DNA of 64,000 nucleotides, from NCBI GenBank assembly GCA_002964805.2, contig PUDQ02000036.1:62001-126000 (forward strand), written 5' to 3'. The stretch is from Trametes villosa (Eukaryota > Basidiomycota > Agaricomycetes > Polyporales > Polyporaceae). This document shows positions 1 to 9,930 of the stretch, piece by piece; positions within the stretch are counted from its first letter, which is position 1; each line of letters opens with the position of its first letter. Made by a program: the position numbers and the translations under genes. The notes below the pieces were generated by a model that saw nothing but the letters and a program-made list of their open reading frames with translations, had not been told where the DNA came from and ran no database searches.

Positions 1-572
1 CACTTGCATGCATCTGTACAGTACTCACCGCTGTTTGTAGCCCAACGAGACTCGAGTGCAGCTCGCGCGACCCGCACAACACTTCCGCGCTCGACAGGAC
101 CATCAGGGCGCACGTCGGACGAGACGAGACGGCGGCGTGGCGGTCTCCGGGCGTCGAGGGATGGGAGATCGCGTCCGGCAGGGGGAGTACCATGTCCCGT
201 GAGTCCCCGTCGCCCTCTGCAACGATGGCTGCTCACCACTTCGACAACCCGCCCCGGATAAGCCGACTAATCCTCCCAATGCGAACGGAGCCGCCGTACG
301 CGCAGGGCGGACTCGAGCTCAGCAAGTACAAGATCGGCTCGAGGCGGCGGAGAGTGTCGCATGCGACGAAGATGGTCCCGCCGAGGTACGCGCCTCCCTC
401 CTCCGTACCCCGCACGCCCGCATCGACAGCCACACTCACACGCACACCCGTCTGACCAGTCCTCGCCCACAGCGCCACAAACGCGAGCCGCGGGGCGTAC
501 AGGCGCGGGAGACGGCCGTCGATACACACAGCAGCTTGTATAGATCTAGTAGAACTCGAACTCCGAGCACTC

Positions 573-582
573 ACTACGTAGT
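573..582. repeat. ACTACGTAGT perfect palindrome
   Basis: A 10-bp perfect palindrome downstream of a conserved GTATAGATCTAG stretch. The same palindrome occurs at 11031, 21474, 44092 and 54395. In unit 4, near 33922, two extra bases (ACTACGTATAGT) break it. A related CTACGTAG sits just upstream of the TATA-like box of each unit (1855 here). It could be a transcription-factor site; no function is shown. Confidence 0.5.
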
Positions 583-599
583 TACACGCGCCCGCCGTC

Positions 600-1850
600 C
601 TCGTCGTCCGGGCAGTGCACCGAGTTTGTTTGGGGTGGGTCCCGCGGTCCACCGCGCATGGCCCGCCGAGCGTCGACCGCCGTCCGCGAGCTGCCGGACG
701 ACGCGCGCGAGCTTCAGCCTTCGCGTCGCTCGAGCGTCCAGTACCCGAGGCGCGTCAGTAGCCAGCACCGAGTACCGAGTACCGGGGAGCCTGGTCGGCG
801 TGCGCCGGCCGCGCGTGCTCGGCGGACTCGGAGGCGGGAACACGGCGGGGAGCCCGAGGACCGAGGGCCGAGGGCGGGCAGCCATAGGCGATCCTGAAGT
901 ACTAGTTAGTCCATGTTCCGGTCCCGCAGAGAGCGAACGGGGCGCGCGCGACCCGCTCGGGAAGTGCGCCTCGAGCCGCACGTCGGCGGAGCCTCTCGTA
1001 GCAGAGACCGACGGGACGGGTGGGGGCGCGAGCGACACGGAGCCCGCCCCGGGCGTCGAGCCTCGCGCTGCGCCGCGCACCCGCGCCGCGCCGCGCGTCG
1101 ACATCCGCGTGCGCGCCCCCCAGCACGCACCCCTCGCGCGGCGTGGACCCGCCGCTCTCCCTGCCCGCTCTCCTCCTCACCGCCCTCGACACCTCCAGGC
1201 CGCACCTCCCCCCCTCGTTCCCTCCCCCACCACGCCACACCGGGCTCCGGGCTCGGAGCTGGGGGCTCGAGGGCGGGGCAGCGTCTCTCCGCTTCCGCCT
1301 CCGCCTCCGCCTCCGCCTCTGCGTCCCGGCGCTCTGGCGTGCGACGTGCCACTCGCGCGCGTGTCTGGGGGCGGGTCGGCAGCCGACAAGCGGCAGGCGG
1401 CTGGGCACGGGATGGGTGGGGCGCGGGCGCGGGCGCGGGCGCGGGAGTCGGGCGTCGGGAGGGTGCTTCCGCTTCTGGGGGCTGGGAGCGTTGAGGGGGT
1501 GCGGATATGCGATCTGGGGGCGGGGGCGGGGGAGGCTGAGACGGGCGGCGAGCCGCGAGCCGTGCACCGCGAGCTGCGAGCTGTGGGCAGACCGTCCTGG
1601 GGTCGACTCCAATGCGCGCAGAGCCCGGCCTCGTTCACTTACTCGTCCGTACGCCCATCGTCCGCCGCCCGCCTTCGGTCCCCACGTCCAGGACGTCCGC
1701 CCGACACAACAAGAGATCGAGAATGGGGATCCACCCCCCGTACCAACGCACACCCCCTCCTCCCCCGCGCATACATCCGCGCCGCCCGTCCCACGCGCTC
1801 GCCGACACAGCACGCCGGCGGTCGTGTCACTTGGCACTCGACGCTAGGCG
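600..1850. other. GC-rich spacer, no supported gene
   Basis: About 1.2 kb of extremely GC-rich sequence lying between two TACGTA-containing palindromes. It holds CCGCCT hexamer runs near 1290-1320, GCGGGC runs near 1420-1445, and long pyrimidine-rich and purine-rich blocks. Long open frames run through it on both strands, but they are rich in Arg, Pro, Ala and Gly and change frame between units, as expected of GC-rich DNA with few stop codons. Equivalent spacers lie at about 11040-12290, 21490-22735, 33930-35160, 44105-45350 and 54408-55670. I see no gene in them. Confidence 0.6.
1420..1461. repeat. G-rich minisatellite, unit 1 allele
   Basis: In this unit the locus is mostly GCGGGC hexamers followed by two degenerate GGGAGTC-like heptamers. 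The other units have heptamer-dominated alleles, so repeat number and type differ among otherwise collinear copies. Confidence 0.75.
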
Positions 1851-1921
1851 ACGCTACGTAGGCGGACCCTGGGCGCGGGGCGCGGGACGGGCGGCTGCAC
1901 TTAGGCGGGCGGGCGGGCGGG

Positions 1922-2185
1922 TACAAATAGCGGGGGATGCGAGGGTTGTGCCGCTCACCACTCCCCTCCTCCCCTCCTCGCCTCTCGCCTCTGCCTCTCG
2001 CCTCCCCTTCTGGGCTGAGACGAGCTCGCTGCTCGTCGCGTGCCGCGCCCGGCCCCGTCGTCTGCCGTCCTGGCCGCGGCGGGGGCCCGGGCTGGCGCAG
2101 TGCACCTGAGTAACAGTACTAGTTCGCGGTGAGTCAGAGTCGGGCTTCGGATCTCGCCGTGGTACTCACTTTCGTTTTCGGCCAG
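1922..2185 (+). promoter_or_regulatory. TATA-like promoter with spliced leader, unit 1
   Basis: TACAAATAG at 1922-1930 is followed by a CT-rich block at about 1951-2020, a usual fungal transcription-start context. A leader follows with a good intron at 2129-2185 (57 nt): donor GTGAGT after GTTCGCG, acceptor TTCGGCCAG. The arrangement is found in all six units. It probably drives the short locus ending at 2828. Whether it also serves the importin fragment, whose start lies 1.6 kb further on, is unknown. Confidence 0.5.
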
Positions 2186-2711
2186 GGCGGGCCAGTCGGA
2201 GATGGCGGGGGCGCGCGCAGGACCTGGGGAACGGGCAGTGAGCGGCGAGCGGGCGGTTCCGAGAGGGAGTAGACATGTACATACCTGGTCGGGTCGTCCG
2301 CGTCCGCTGAGCGCGGATGCGAGGCGGCGGTCGTGCGCACCGGTGGCGTGTCGAACGGCCGGGCACCTTCGTTGAGTGCACGGTCACCCGTCTGTTGCAC
2401 GAGTGCGAGGCGCACGCGCGTGTCTTGCGGCGGTCCGCGGGCGTGTGCAGCTGCCGCGGCGTCGTTCTCTTGTCTGGCCAGCGGGTACGAGGGCGGTAGG
2501 CTAATGGTTAGACGGCCGCCGGGCGCAAGGCGATGGCTGACGGCTTGTGAGAGTCGTGCAGGGGCTGACGAGCGTGCAGTGGCTGTGAGGGAAGTGGTCT
2601 TCGCAGAGCCAGAGCGTCGAGTAAATGTGGGGGGCGTACCGGAGTGCAGCGCTGTGCGCGTTGCAAGGCGTACGCGAGGAGGCTGCCCGGAGTGTGGGCG
2701 CGAAGGATAAC

Positions 2712-2828
2712 ATGCGGCGGGCGTTTGACAAGAGGGATTTTGCGGAGGCGGATGTCGCAGGTGCCAGGGATGCGGTAGAGCAAGAAAGACGGCGGGGGCT
2801 GGATGGGAAGTATGCCCGTGGCGAATGA
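2712..2828 (+). pseudogene. Short coding tail of unknown gene, stop lost (unit 1)
   Basis: The frame reads MRRAFDKRDFAEADVAGARD and so on, an amphipathic helix-like segment. In units 3 to 6 the homologous frame ends at a stop exactly 24 codons from the same start. Here that codon (2781-2783) is CAA, so the frame runs 15 codons further to TGA at 2826. A helix-like segment with the core RLLHECEAHARVLRRSAG lies upstream at about 2390-2445 and may be an earlier exon of the same locus. No protein family was recognised. Amino-acid changes among copies are frequent, so this is probably a decayed 3' end. Confidence 0.4.
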
Positions 2829-3417
2829 GGTGCCGAGTACAGCGAGATTATTAGGACTTGAATGAAGGTGTTATTGAGCGGGAAGGACATGCTAGCGACG
2901 AGATATGCCGCGGGGTTAGTGCTGATAGGGCGAGTCCGTGTGGGAGGCCGCCCAAGCCATTGACGGTCGCTGTATGCGCCTTTATGCCGAGTCGACGCTG
3001 CCCAAGCGAGGAAACAAGCTCCCGCAACGAGCTCGAGGACCAGTGCAACCGAAACAAAGCTCAGGTTATGCCGGCTATCTGCCAGAGCCGCCGTCTACTG
3101 CCAGAGGCCGCCGCCAGTCCGTAGCGATGGCTGCCGTCGAGGACCGGGGCCGGCGGCCGCGTGCTCAGCACTAGAAACCCAGGCTAGGTGCGAGCGGGCG
3201 AGGGCGACTGGCAGGCACGTGAGATCGAGTGCAGATCGGGAGCCGCGAGGGACGTGGGGCCACGCGAGCAGACAGCAGGCAGCCACTCGAGCCAGGCGGC
3301 GGGCGAGTAGGCAGAGGGCGGGAGAGAGCCAGCCAGGGCAGACAGCCGTGCACGGGCGAGCGAGACTCTCTCCCCAGCGAGTCGAGCGGTGGCCGGGCAG
3401 AGAGCAGGGAGAGAGAC

Positions 3418-3473
3418 GACGTCATCGATAGACGCGATCGAGGGATAGACGCCGGATGGATGCGAGCCACGTG
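3418..3473 (+). promoter_or_regulatory. Conserved GACGTCAT and CACGTG boxes upstream of importin
   Basis: GACGTCAT at 3418-3425 (ATF/CRE-like half palindrome) and CACGTG at 3468-3473 (E-box core) precede the importin start by about 140 and 90 bp. Both are kept in all six units (for example GACGTCAT near 13873, 24309, 46915 and 57226). They match known bZIP and bHLH core sites; binding is inferred only. CACGTG would lie inside coding sequence if the upstream in-frame ATG at 3456 is used. Confidence 0.4.
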
Positions 3474-3560
3474 GGCCCATCTCTCGCTGCTGTCCTCGCC
3501 TGCTCCCTGCTCGCTGCTCTCTGCTTTAGCTGTTGCTCGGACTGGGAGAGGAGTGCAGCG

Positions 3561-4087
3561 ATGGCCGACGTGCTTGTCCCGCCCGAGATCACCGCAGAGG
3601 TCACCCAGATCCTCTCTAACCTCGTCCTCGGCGACAATGCTATCCGCTCCAGGCGAGTCCCCTCCCCTGCATCGATCCCCACCGTCCACTGACCGCGCCG
3701 CCCGCACTGCAGCGCAGAGAAGGCGGTCAATGACCGGCTCGAGCAGACCCCCGAGCTCTATCTGCTCGCCATCGCCCAGTTCGCGACCTCCGCCGACACC
3801 GAGCTCGTGAGTCTTTTTGTTTGTCCCCCCCGCGCACGCGATCGACCGCGCCCCAGATGCGCTCCTTCTCCCTCGTCCTCCTCCGCCGCCTCCTCTTCCG
3901 CCCGCCCTCCCAAAACCGCCTCGCGCTCTACGACCAGCTCTCCGCCCGCGGCTGGCCACGGCCGGCGACCGGTGCTCGCGACTCCTTGGCTGGGCAGTGG
4001 CGGTGCGGACGGTGGCACACATGGACCCACGGGCGGCGGGCGGACCGTGCTCGCTCGAGTGTTTCGAATGGCCACGGAACGAATTAA
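3561..4087 (+). pseudogene. KAP121: Truncated Kap121/importin-5 N-terminal gene, unit 1
   Basis: Exons 3561-3652, 3713-3806 and 3857-4087 give a 138-residue product. Residues 1-92 match the N-terminus of the Kap121/Pse1/importin-5 karyopherins, nuclear import receptors built of HEAT repeats, starting MADVLVPPEITAEV and including the MRSFSLVLLRRLLFRPP stretch. At 3946 homology stops and 46 unrelated residues follow to TGA. Intron 1 (3653-3712) uses a GC donor, AG|GCGAGT, which is the only choice that keeps the frame; intron 2 (3807-3856) is ordinary. The first 92 residues are identical in all six units. An in-frame ATG at 3456 would add 35 residues with a hydrophobic core. By family knowledge the fragment is too short to hold the Ran- and cargo-binding surfaces, so function is doubtful, yet the codons look constrained. 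Confidence 0.88.
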
Positions 4088-4109
4088 GGACTCTGTCGTG
4101 GTTGTGGGG

Positions 4110-4200
4110 GCTGCTTGGACGCTGGGCTGCTTGGACAGGGGGACTCAGACTGGCGGACTCGAACTGGGCACTCGGACTGGGGACTCGGAGACGGACTCGC
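4110..4200. repeat. GGACTCGAACTGG minisatellite, unit 1
   Basis: Degenerate direct repeats of about 13-15 bp built on GGACTCGAACTGG and ACTCGGACTGGG lie just after the importin break. A GACATCTCACAG sequence follows, which looks like a splice acceptor. Copy number and order differ between units. Confidence 0.7.
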
Positions 4201-4209
4201 GCGCTGACA

Positions 4210-5350
4210 TCTCACAGGAAAACTCTCAATTGCACCTCACAGTACGTACTCCCCGTTTCCGCCCTCGCGCGTATCCCCGCGCCGCCCCCGCCCAACTCGT
4301 CTCCGCCCTCGTTTCCGCCCTGCCTGACTCGCCTCCGCCCTACTCGTCCTGCCGCCCTGCTCTGTGTCCCACAAACACTCTCTCGTACTGTACCTGCACT
4401 ACCACAGACGCGCGCGCAACCTGGATCGGGGATTGCGCTCGCCGGCTGGCACTCCGAGCCCGCCGTCTCCTGCACTGCACGTCGGGTGCCCCGACGAGCG
4501 CCGCCCCTCACCATGTCTCGCGTGTCCTGCCACGACTGGCCCGTCTCCACGCCACCTCCCCGCGCCGCCGACAAACCGCCTCCGCGCGCTCGCGACCACC
4601 TCATCTGCACTCCGCCGCGCGCTCTGCAGCCGTACCGCGTGGACAGGAGGTGGCGAGACTGACCCTGCGTGCACACGGCAAACCTGCCTGCACCCCTGAG
4701 CCCCGAGCCCAGGCTGCTGCCACGCGATACGCTGGAACAGGTAAGTCTCCGCAATGTGCGCCCGGCGTGTCTTCTGCCGCTTCCAACACCTGTCCTCCCC
4801 GCGCACAGCTCTTGCCGTCGTGACAGCTCGCCGCCGCCGGCACTGACCTCGACGAACGAGCTCGGACAGCCCGACTCGTGATGTCTGCCGGCCGCGCATC
4901 GACGCGCTGCTCGCCAACAGCCACCGCACACCGCCATCGACCCGGGCAAGCATGTCTCGGCCTCGAGCGTGAAGACTCACCTGTACGTACACTCCGAATC
5001 GCCCTCCCGCCGCCACTATACCCGTGTCCGCCCCGTCAAATGCCACATGACGAAATGTAGCCGCTGCGCTGCATCCCGACGTGCACGCTGCCACGCGTGC
5101 GGGCGCTGTGTAAGTCAACCGCTCCCCTGCAGCAAACAGCGAACTCACACTCTCGCATTCCACCCTCAGCTGTTCGTGACGGCCTGCTCCGTACTTCCTG
5201 GGTTGTCCGAGGCGTCGAGCACAGAAGGAGGAAGGCAGACATGACCCGTAATGGTGCAGCACGGTGACGATTCGAGCAGCCGTCAAGCAGAGCAGGTGGA
5301 AGATGGCGGACGAGGACAAGATGGTGAGTCAACCGAGAGCCCACAAAGCG
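4210..5350 (+). other. Decayed exon-like stretch after the importin fragment
   Basis: No intact gene. Splice-like signals are plentiful: a CAG|GTAAGT donor at 4740 paired with CGCACAG at 4806, and GTAAGTC at 5112 with CCTCAG at 5169. Short frames such as DPGKHVSASSVKTHL are partly shared with other units, but stops and frameshifts break them (DPGDYVSASSTKTRYS in units 5 and 6). Equivalent stretches are about 14665-15805, 27170-28290, 37560-38700, 47700-48720 and 58020-59100. They look like remnants of a multi-exon gene of unknown family. Confidence 0.35.
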
Positions 5351-5354
5351 GCGT

Positions 5355-5852
5355 GTGCGCAGAGCCTGGGCCGGGCGCGCCAGCGTTTGCGGAGGCGGTA
5401 CGCCTTCGCGAATGTTGCGCGCGCTCCGCGTCCTCGCAGACGTGTTTCAACATCCCGCGCGTACAGCGCCGTTCCCGCTGCAACCGCACCCCCGGGTGAA
5501 TGCTCGGAGGCTCGCGCCGAGTATTCTGCGCCTCCCGGAGCGGTGTCTACGCTTAATCGCGTACGTAGCAGGAGCAGTCCCCGCAATATACAGTTTTCCG
5601 CTGTCCCAGTGTCGAAATCGCACTTCGCGGGCCTTGCGGGTACCCAATCGAACACGGCGTGCAGCGGGTGCAATGAGGGGCTCGCCGGCGCAGATGTGCA
5701 TTGACGAGGAACTGCCAAGCGGGCCGCGCGACCACTCGACGACAAATCCCGCCCAGAATACCTGCCGGAACGCCGCCACAGAAGGTACACGTGCGCCGCG
5801 CTCGATGGCGTGGACTGCCGTGCACGTTCACATCGCATCGGCGGTCCGGTGA
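5355..5852 (+). pseudogene. 165-codon open frame of unknown gene, unit 1
   Basis: An open frame containing LRALRVLADVFQHPARTAPF and later QMCIDEELPSGPRDHS. The same frame is recognisable in all six units and is also open for 165 codons in units 2 and 6; it is interrupted in units 3, 4 and 5. It is preceded by a splice-donor-like ATG|GTGAGTC at 5325 and ends near GAAGGTACAC, so it may be an exon rather than a gene. Two other frames are also open for part of its length, so the choice of frame is uncertain. No family recognised. Confidence 0.35.
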
Positions 5853-7242
5853 GGCTCCTCCATGAATGGTGCCCCTTCCACACTTGTAAGCTCAATCTCT
5901 CATGCTCTCCGCATGGGTATTCTCAGCTACTACCCGTAGAAGCAGTCCTACAAGAACTGTGGCGAGACATGACACCATAAAACCGAGTCCGCCTGGAATG
6001 TCGTCCGGACACTATATTCGGGTTGGTGCAAGACCTCGCCTGCAGCGCGCGCCGATGTCCCGCTTACTTGGCGAGGTACGTCCGACGTTTCAGTAGACGT
6101 CCAGGCCGCGGCCGCCGTTTTCTGCCCGCACCAGCCGCACGCTTCAGCGCGCGCGGTACGCGCAGATGAGCTCGCCAAGCCTCCGAGCGCGACGCCGGCC
6201 TGTGTAAGCACGGTGAGTGCTTGCCCGTGCCGTCCGAGTTCTGTCCGTGCCGCTCACCTTCGGATACTCTCCCCGGCTTCCCGCACACCCCGGCGAGCAG
6301 CCACACGCTCGAGGCCACTCACCGCTGGACGGAAAACGTCTCGTAGGCTCTGTAAGTCCTCTCATTCTCTCGTTCGAGTCACCGCAAAGCTGACACCCTC
6401 TCTGCGCGTTCGTGCGCAGGTAGGCTCTCTATTCTATCCCTCTCCCTCGGCCGGCTGTCCGCGTGCACGCGCATTCTCGTCCTCCGTCATACACGACCAG
6501 CGCGCCCATACAAGCTCGCAACACCCGACTTCAGCCTCTCGAAGAGCACACGCCAGCACAAATTGCGCACGCCGGCCCATGGGACGGTCAGCCCTGTGAG
6601 TGCTCCGTCCTGGTCGCTCCGCCGCGCTGCAACACTTATTGACCCCTCGAGCGCGGCCTAACAGACCGTGGATATTCGGTGAGTATATTCTTGTATCCTT
6701 TCAGACGATAGTACTAACAGTGCGCCGGCCTTACTTCCACGAGATCGCAGCACCGTGCGCATCAACGTCGAGGCGCGAGCGATGGCTCTGCATGGGACAA
6801 TTGGGGACACGAGAAACAGGCGGGCTCGCCACACTGTACAAGGTGAGCATAGGGCTTTTACAGTTTCTACCCTGATTCCCACCGGCCGGAGAACACCGGA
6901 GTCGCAGTACACACGCTATCTACAAGGCAAGCACAAGACCTGCAGTTCGTACGACGTCGAGGAGGCTCCTCCAGGTCCTCGCCGCATGCCGGAGTCGTAC
7001 CGCGTGCCCGGAACATGCGACCGACTTCAAAGCGCGGCTTTGCAGTCTCCAGTCTCCCCGGTAGGCTGTCTGACGGTTCGCGCGAATCCTGCACGCATAC
7101 GCGCGTTGCGCGGGGCGATTCGAGTGCAGACGGATGAGCTCTGGGCGCATGAGCTGAAGACGTCAAGCATGATATATTATCTTGTACTTAGCATGCAGTA
7201 CGAGCGCGGCGCGAGGCGCGAAGCGTCCCCAGGGACCTCTTC

Positions 7243-7344
7243 ATGTGCGATGTAAGGGCGCGCGCTCAGGAGCGCGAGCGCGACATCCTGGAGTGGCTCG
7301 GAATTGAGTGCTGTATGCGGCTGCCCACGCCGCCGGATGAGTAG
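7243..7344 (+). pseudogene. C-terminal segment ending in LPTPPDE, unit 1
   Basis: The frame MCDVRARAQERERDILEWLG, then CMRLPTPPDE and a TAG stop at 7342-7344, is the most protein-like piece of this region. Homologous ends occur in every unit with the same terminus (LPTPYE, LPTSDE or LPTPD), apart from unit 6, which stops early. The many amino-acid differences suggest a decayed 3' exon. Upstream, at about 6700-6850, a Trp-rich exon-like segment (RRERWLCMGQ) precedes a GTGAGC donor. The product is unidentified. Confidence 0.45.
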
Positions 7345-8283
7345 GAAGCCCAGCCCGCACCGTTCGTCCATTCGAGGCTCCGCGCGACGCGCTCCAGGAT
7401 TGTCAGCAACCCGGAGAGCCGTCGGATTGACTTGGGGCAAGACGCGGTGGCTGAGCGGCGGTTCGCGCCGGCAGCCTCGGGGTCGCAGGTAGATGGTATA
7501 GGCGAGATTCAGGCTTGAAGCCGGCCGGATCTGTGCGAGGCGGGCGGTCAGCAGAAACACGGTGCAATTGGGGCTCTACCATCGCGTATGCAAGCTCGGT
7601 GGTCGCGGGCTGAGCACCGGCGCGGTACTGCATGATGCGGTGCGAAGAGAGAGAGAGCGGCAGCGCATGTTCGAGGCTTCCGAGGTGCACATCCGCCCTC
7701 CCCACCGCCGTCACATGGACAGGCCACTCTGCCCGAGCCTCCTCCTTCGCTGGATGCACGCCAGTGCGAGTGCACACGTCCGCTATATGGCATATATATC
7801 TGTAGGGCGCGGTAGTACAATGTTTATCTATTTGGGACCTCCTACTCGGGACTCTGCCACACGATCCCCGCCTTCCTGGATCCCGACTCGTACTTGGCGC
7901 GATGCATGCCAGTGCGCACTGAGAGCGCGCGCCGACTGTCCGGACGCCACAGGTTGCGAGAAGCGAGGTCCAATAGCGGGTGCCGGAACGCAGGACCATA
8001 AGCGCAAGGCGTAGACGGCCAGGACGCGTGCAAACCGCGGGTGCTTGGACGGGCTCCGAGCCACTATGCTGCTTACCTCTCGCCGTTGCTCTCCTCGTCC
8101 TCCCTCTCATCATCCGCCGCCCGTCTCCTGCAGCCTCCCTCCCTCGTGCTTGGACTCATTGCCAGTTTTGTACACTCTTCGCATGACTCGTACTCGCACC
8201 ACACACTCGGAGTCTGCAGCTCTCCCGGCTGGTAAGTCAGCCACACTTCGCAGGTTAGTACTCCTCACCATGCTGATGCACAG

Positions 8284-8591
8284 GCTCCATCCGGCCGCCC
8301 CGCGCCTGCGCGAGCTTGGAAAGAGTCGCGCGGGGAGTCCGCAGGGCGAGGCGACGGCCGAGGGAGAAGGCGGCGGTGGAGGTGCTCTCCCAGAGCGCGG
8401 GCGCGGAATGGGAGGCCCCGGTGGAAAGCGACGGTGTTCAGTGCCGCCACAGCACTGTACGAGCTGCACCGTCAGGCGGCGAGCGACAGGTAAGTCCGCC
8501 GACTGCGAGCGCTCGAACCAGTATGCGTAACCTGACCTTCTCGGTGTTGAAGATGCTCTCGCCTTGCGCCTGGTGGATCTGAGCACGAACG
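8284..8591 (+). pseudogene. Two-exon segment of unknown gene, unit 1
   Basis: Exon 8284-8489 (206 nt) is bounded by GATGCACAG and a GTAAGT donor. A second exon at 8553-8591 (39 nt) encodes DALALRLVDLSTNG across its junctions and ends at GTGAGC. The first exon includes REKAAVEVL in one frame and SAATALYELHR in another, suggesting a past frameshift. Exon lengths across units 1-6 are 206, 206, 206, 209, 212 and 205 nt, so most indels are multiples of three. Further on, TTTACTAAC at about 8718-8726 matches an ideal fungal branch point. No family recognised. Confidence 0.4.
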
Positions 8592-9159
8592 GTGAGCTCG
8601 TCCGCACAGCCTGCGCATCCCTTCTACTTTACAGATGCACACATGCGCCTGTGGCGCACAGAGGGGCCGCGAGTACAAGAAGGCCGTAAAGCGGCGGGCG
8701 GGAGGGCAAAGAAACAATTTACTAACGTTTGTGTACATACATGGACGTGTCCGCACGACGGGACGGGCTCACAAGGCTGCAAACGCAATGGAGGGGTTCA
8801 AAAGGTCTGTATACCGCAGCTGTGTAGTGATCAGGCAATGACGGGGTTCGTGCAAGGGCCTGCGGACGTACCGTGAACATATCGCGATGTAGATCGCCCG
8901 AGGACGCGTATGCGCGACCCAGTCCGTTGGTGTGCACCGCTAGGCTATGTCCGACAGACCGCAAGCGTCCTCGCAAATAAACGTCTGCCGGATGCGCGCC
9001 CATCGCGCCCCTTGCCGCCGCGAGATGCGCAGGACGTCGGCGCGAAGATCCGGGAGAACGGCGCGGGTGGTGAGCGGAGATATCGCGGTCGGCGGTGGGT
9101 GCACACTACGAAACGTACCACAGCCGGGGTCCGCAACCGTTCATTGGTCTGGGATCAGT

Positions 9160-9930
9160 CTTGCCCGCCGCGAAATGCGCCGTCTGCTTCCGTCAAACGC
9201 AGAGCCCGCATGAAGGATCTCGCGGAGCGTGGTCTCGTCATCACCCCCTCGATTCGAATTGACAACGCCCGGGCGAGCGCATTCGCGCCGCGCATTGCAA
9301 GCGCGGCGCGAGGAGTCGGAGGGCGGCATAATACGGAGCTCGAGTACGCGTCCCCGGTCTTCGCGCGGGGAGCTGTACGCGCTGCTAGCGATTGGGCGGT
9401 CAATTCAGTGGCAGTAAATGAAGAAGAACGCGCGTACCTCGCGCTCGGGCCATCGCAGGGCGGGGATCTCGCCGCGTCGCAAGGCTACACACTGGGGATC
9501 GATGGGAACCGCATCCATTTCGGTTTGGTGTCAACCCCGCCGGTCACTGCGAAATGCGCTGACCGCTCTCGTTCAGTGCGGAGCTCGCACTTGGAGGCCC
9601 ACAGAACAGAGCCCCGTTGGCCCTCTGTATTCTGACGGACGACGCTCGGGCGAGGGGAATCGCGCCGCGCATTGTGGCAAGCGCGGCGCAAGGAGTCGGG
9701 TGGCGGCGTACAGAACCCGAGCCCGCGTCCCCGGTCTTCGCGCGGGCGCGTTTGAGGGCGCGGGGCTGTGTGTATAATGTTAGCAATTCGGCAGCCTATC
9801 CAGAGGCGAGAAACAGAGACAAATGCGCGTACCTCACGGTCGGGGCTTTGCATGGAACCAACTCGGCGTCGAAAGGCTGCACGGGCAATCGAGACGCACG
9901 CCGGAGGCCCGGGCGCGTTTGGCAGCTCTA
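9160..9930. repeat. Internal direct duplication of about 377 bp, unit 1
   Basis: Two diverged direct copies. CGCCGCGCATTG occurs at 9286 and 9663, and CGCGTCCCCGGTCTTCGCGCG at 9347 and 9724, both 377 bp apart. The spacing widens to 395 bp by GCGCGTACCTC (9430 and 9825), so there is an indel. In one plus-strand frame both copies read related peptides (ASPVFARG and ASPVFARA). The 3' side has a conserved TGTATAATGTTAGC. No gene function assigned. Confidence 0.75.

Noticed and set aside
5041..5115. Cys/His-rich stretch (CHMTKCSRCAASRRARCHACGRC) as a zinc finger
   Set aside because: Spacing does not fit a finger family I know, and several of the cysteines are replaced in other units (CSRRAASRRARRHRCGRC). 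An alternative open frame covers the same bases.
5355..5852. Faint resemblance of the LRALRVLADVF frame to a region of fungal KDZ transposases
   Set aside because: Only a short pattern of Leu, Arg and Asn-Ala-Arg spacing; no catalytic motifs or the family's cysteine cluster were found in any unit, so it is not claimed.
7440..7480. tRNA-like GGTGGCTGAGCGGCGGTTCG
   Set aside because: Resembles a D-arm only; no matching acceptor, anticodon or T-arm around it.
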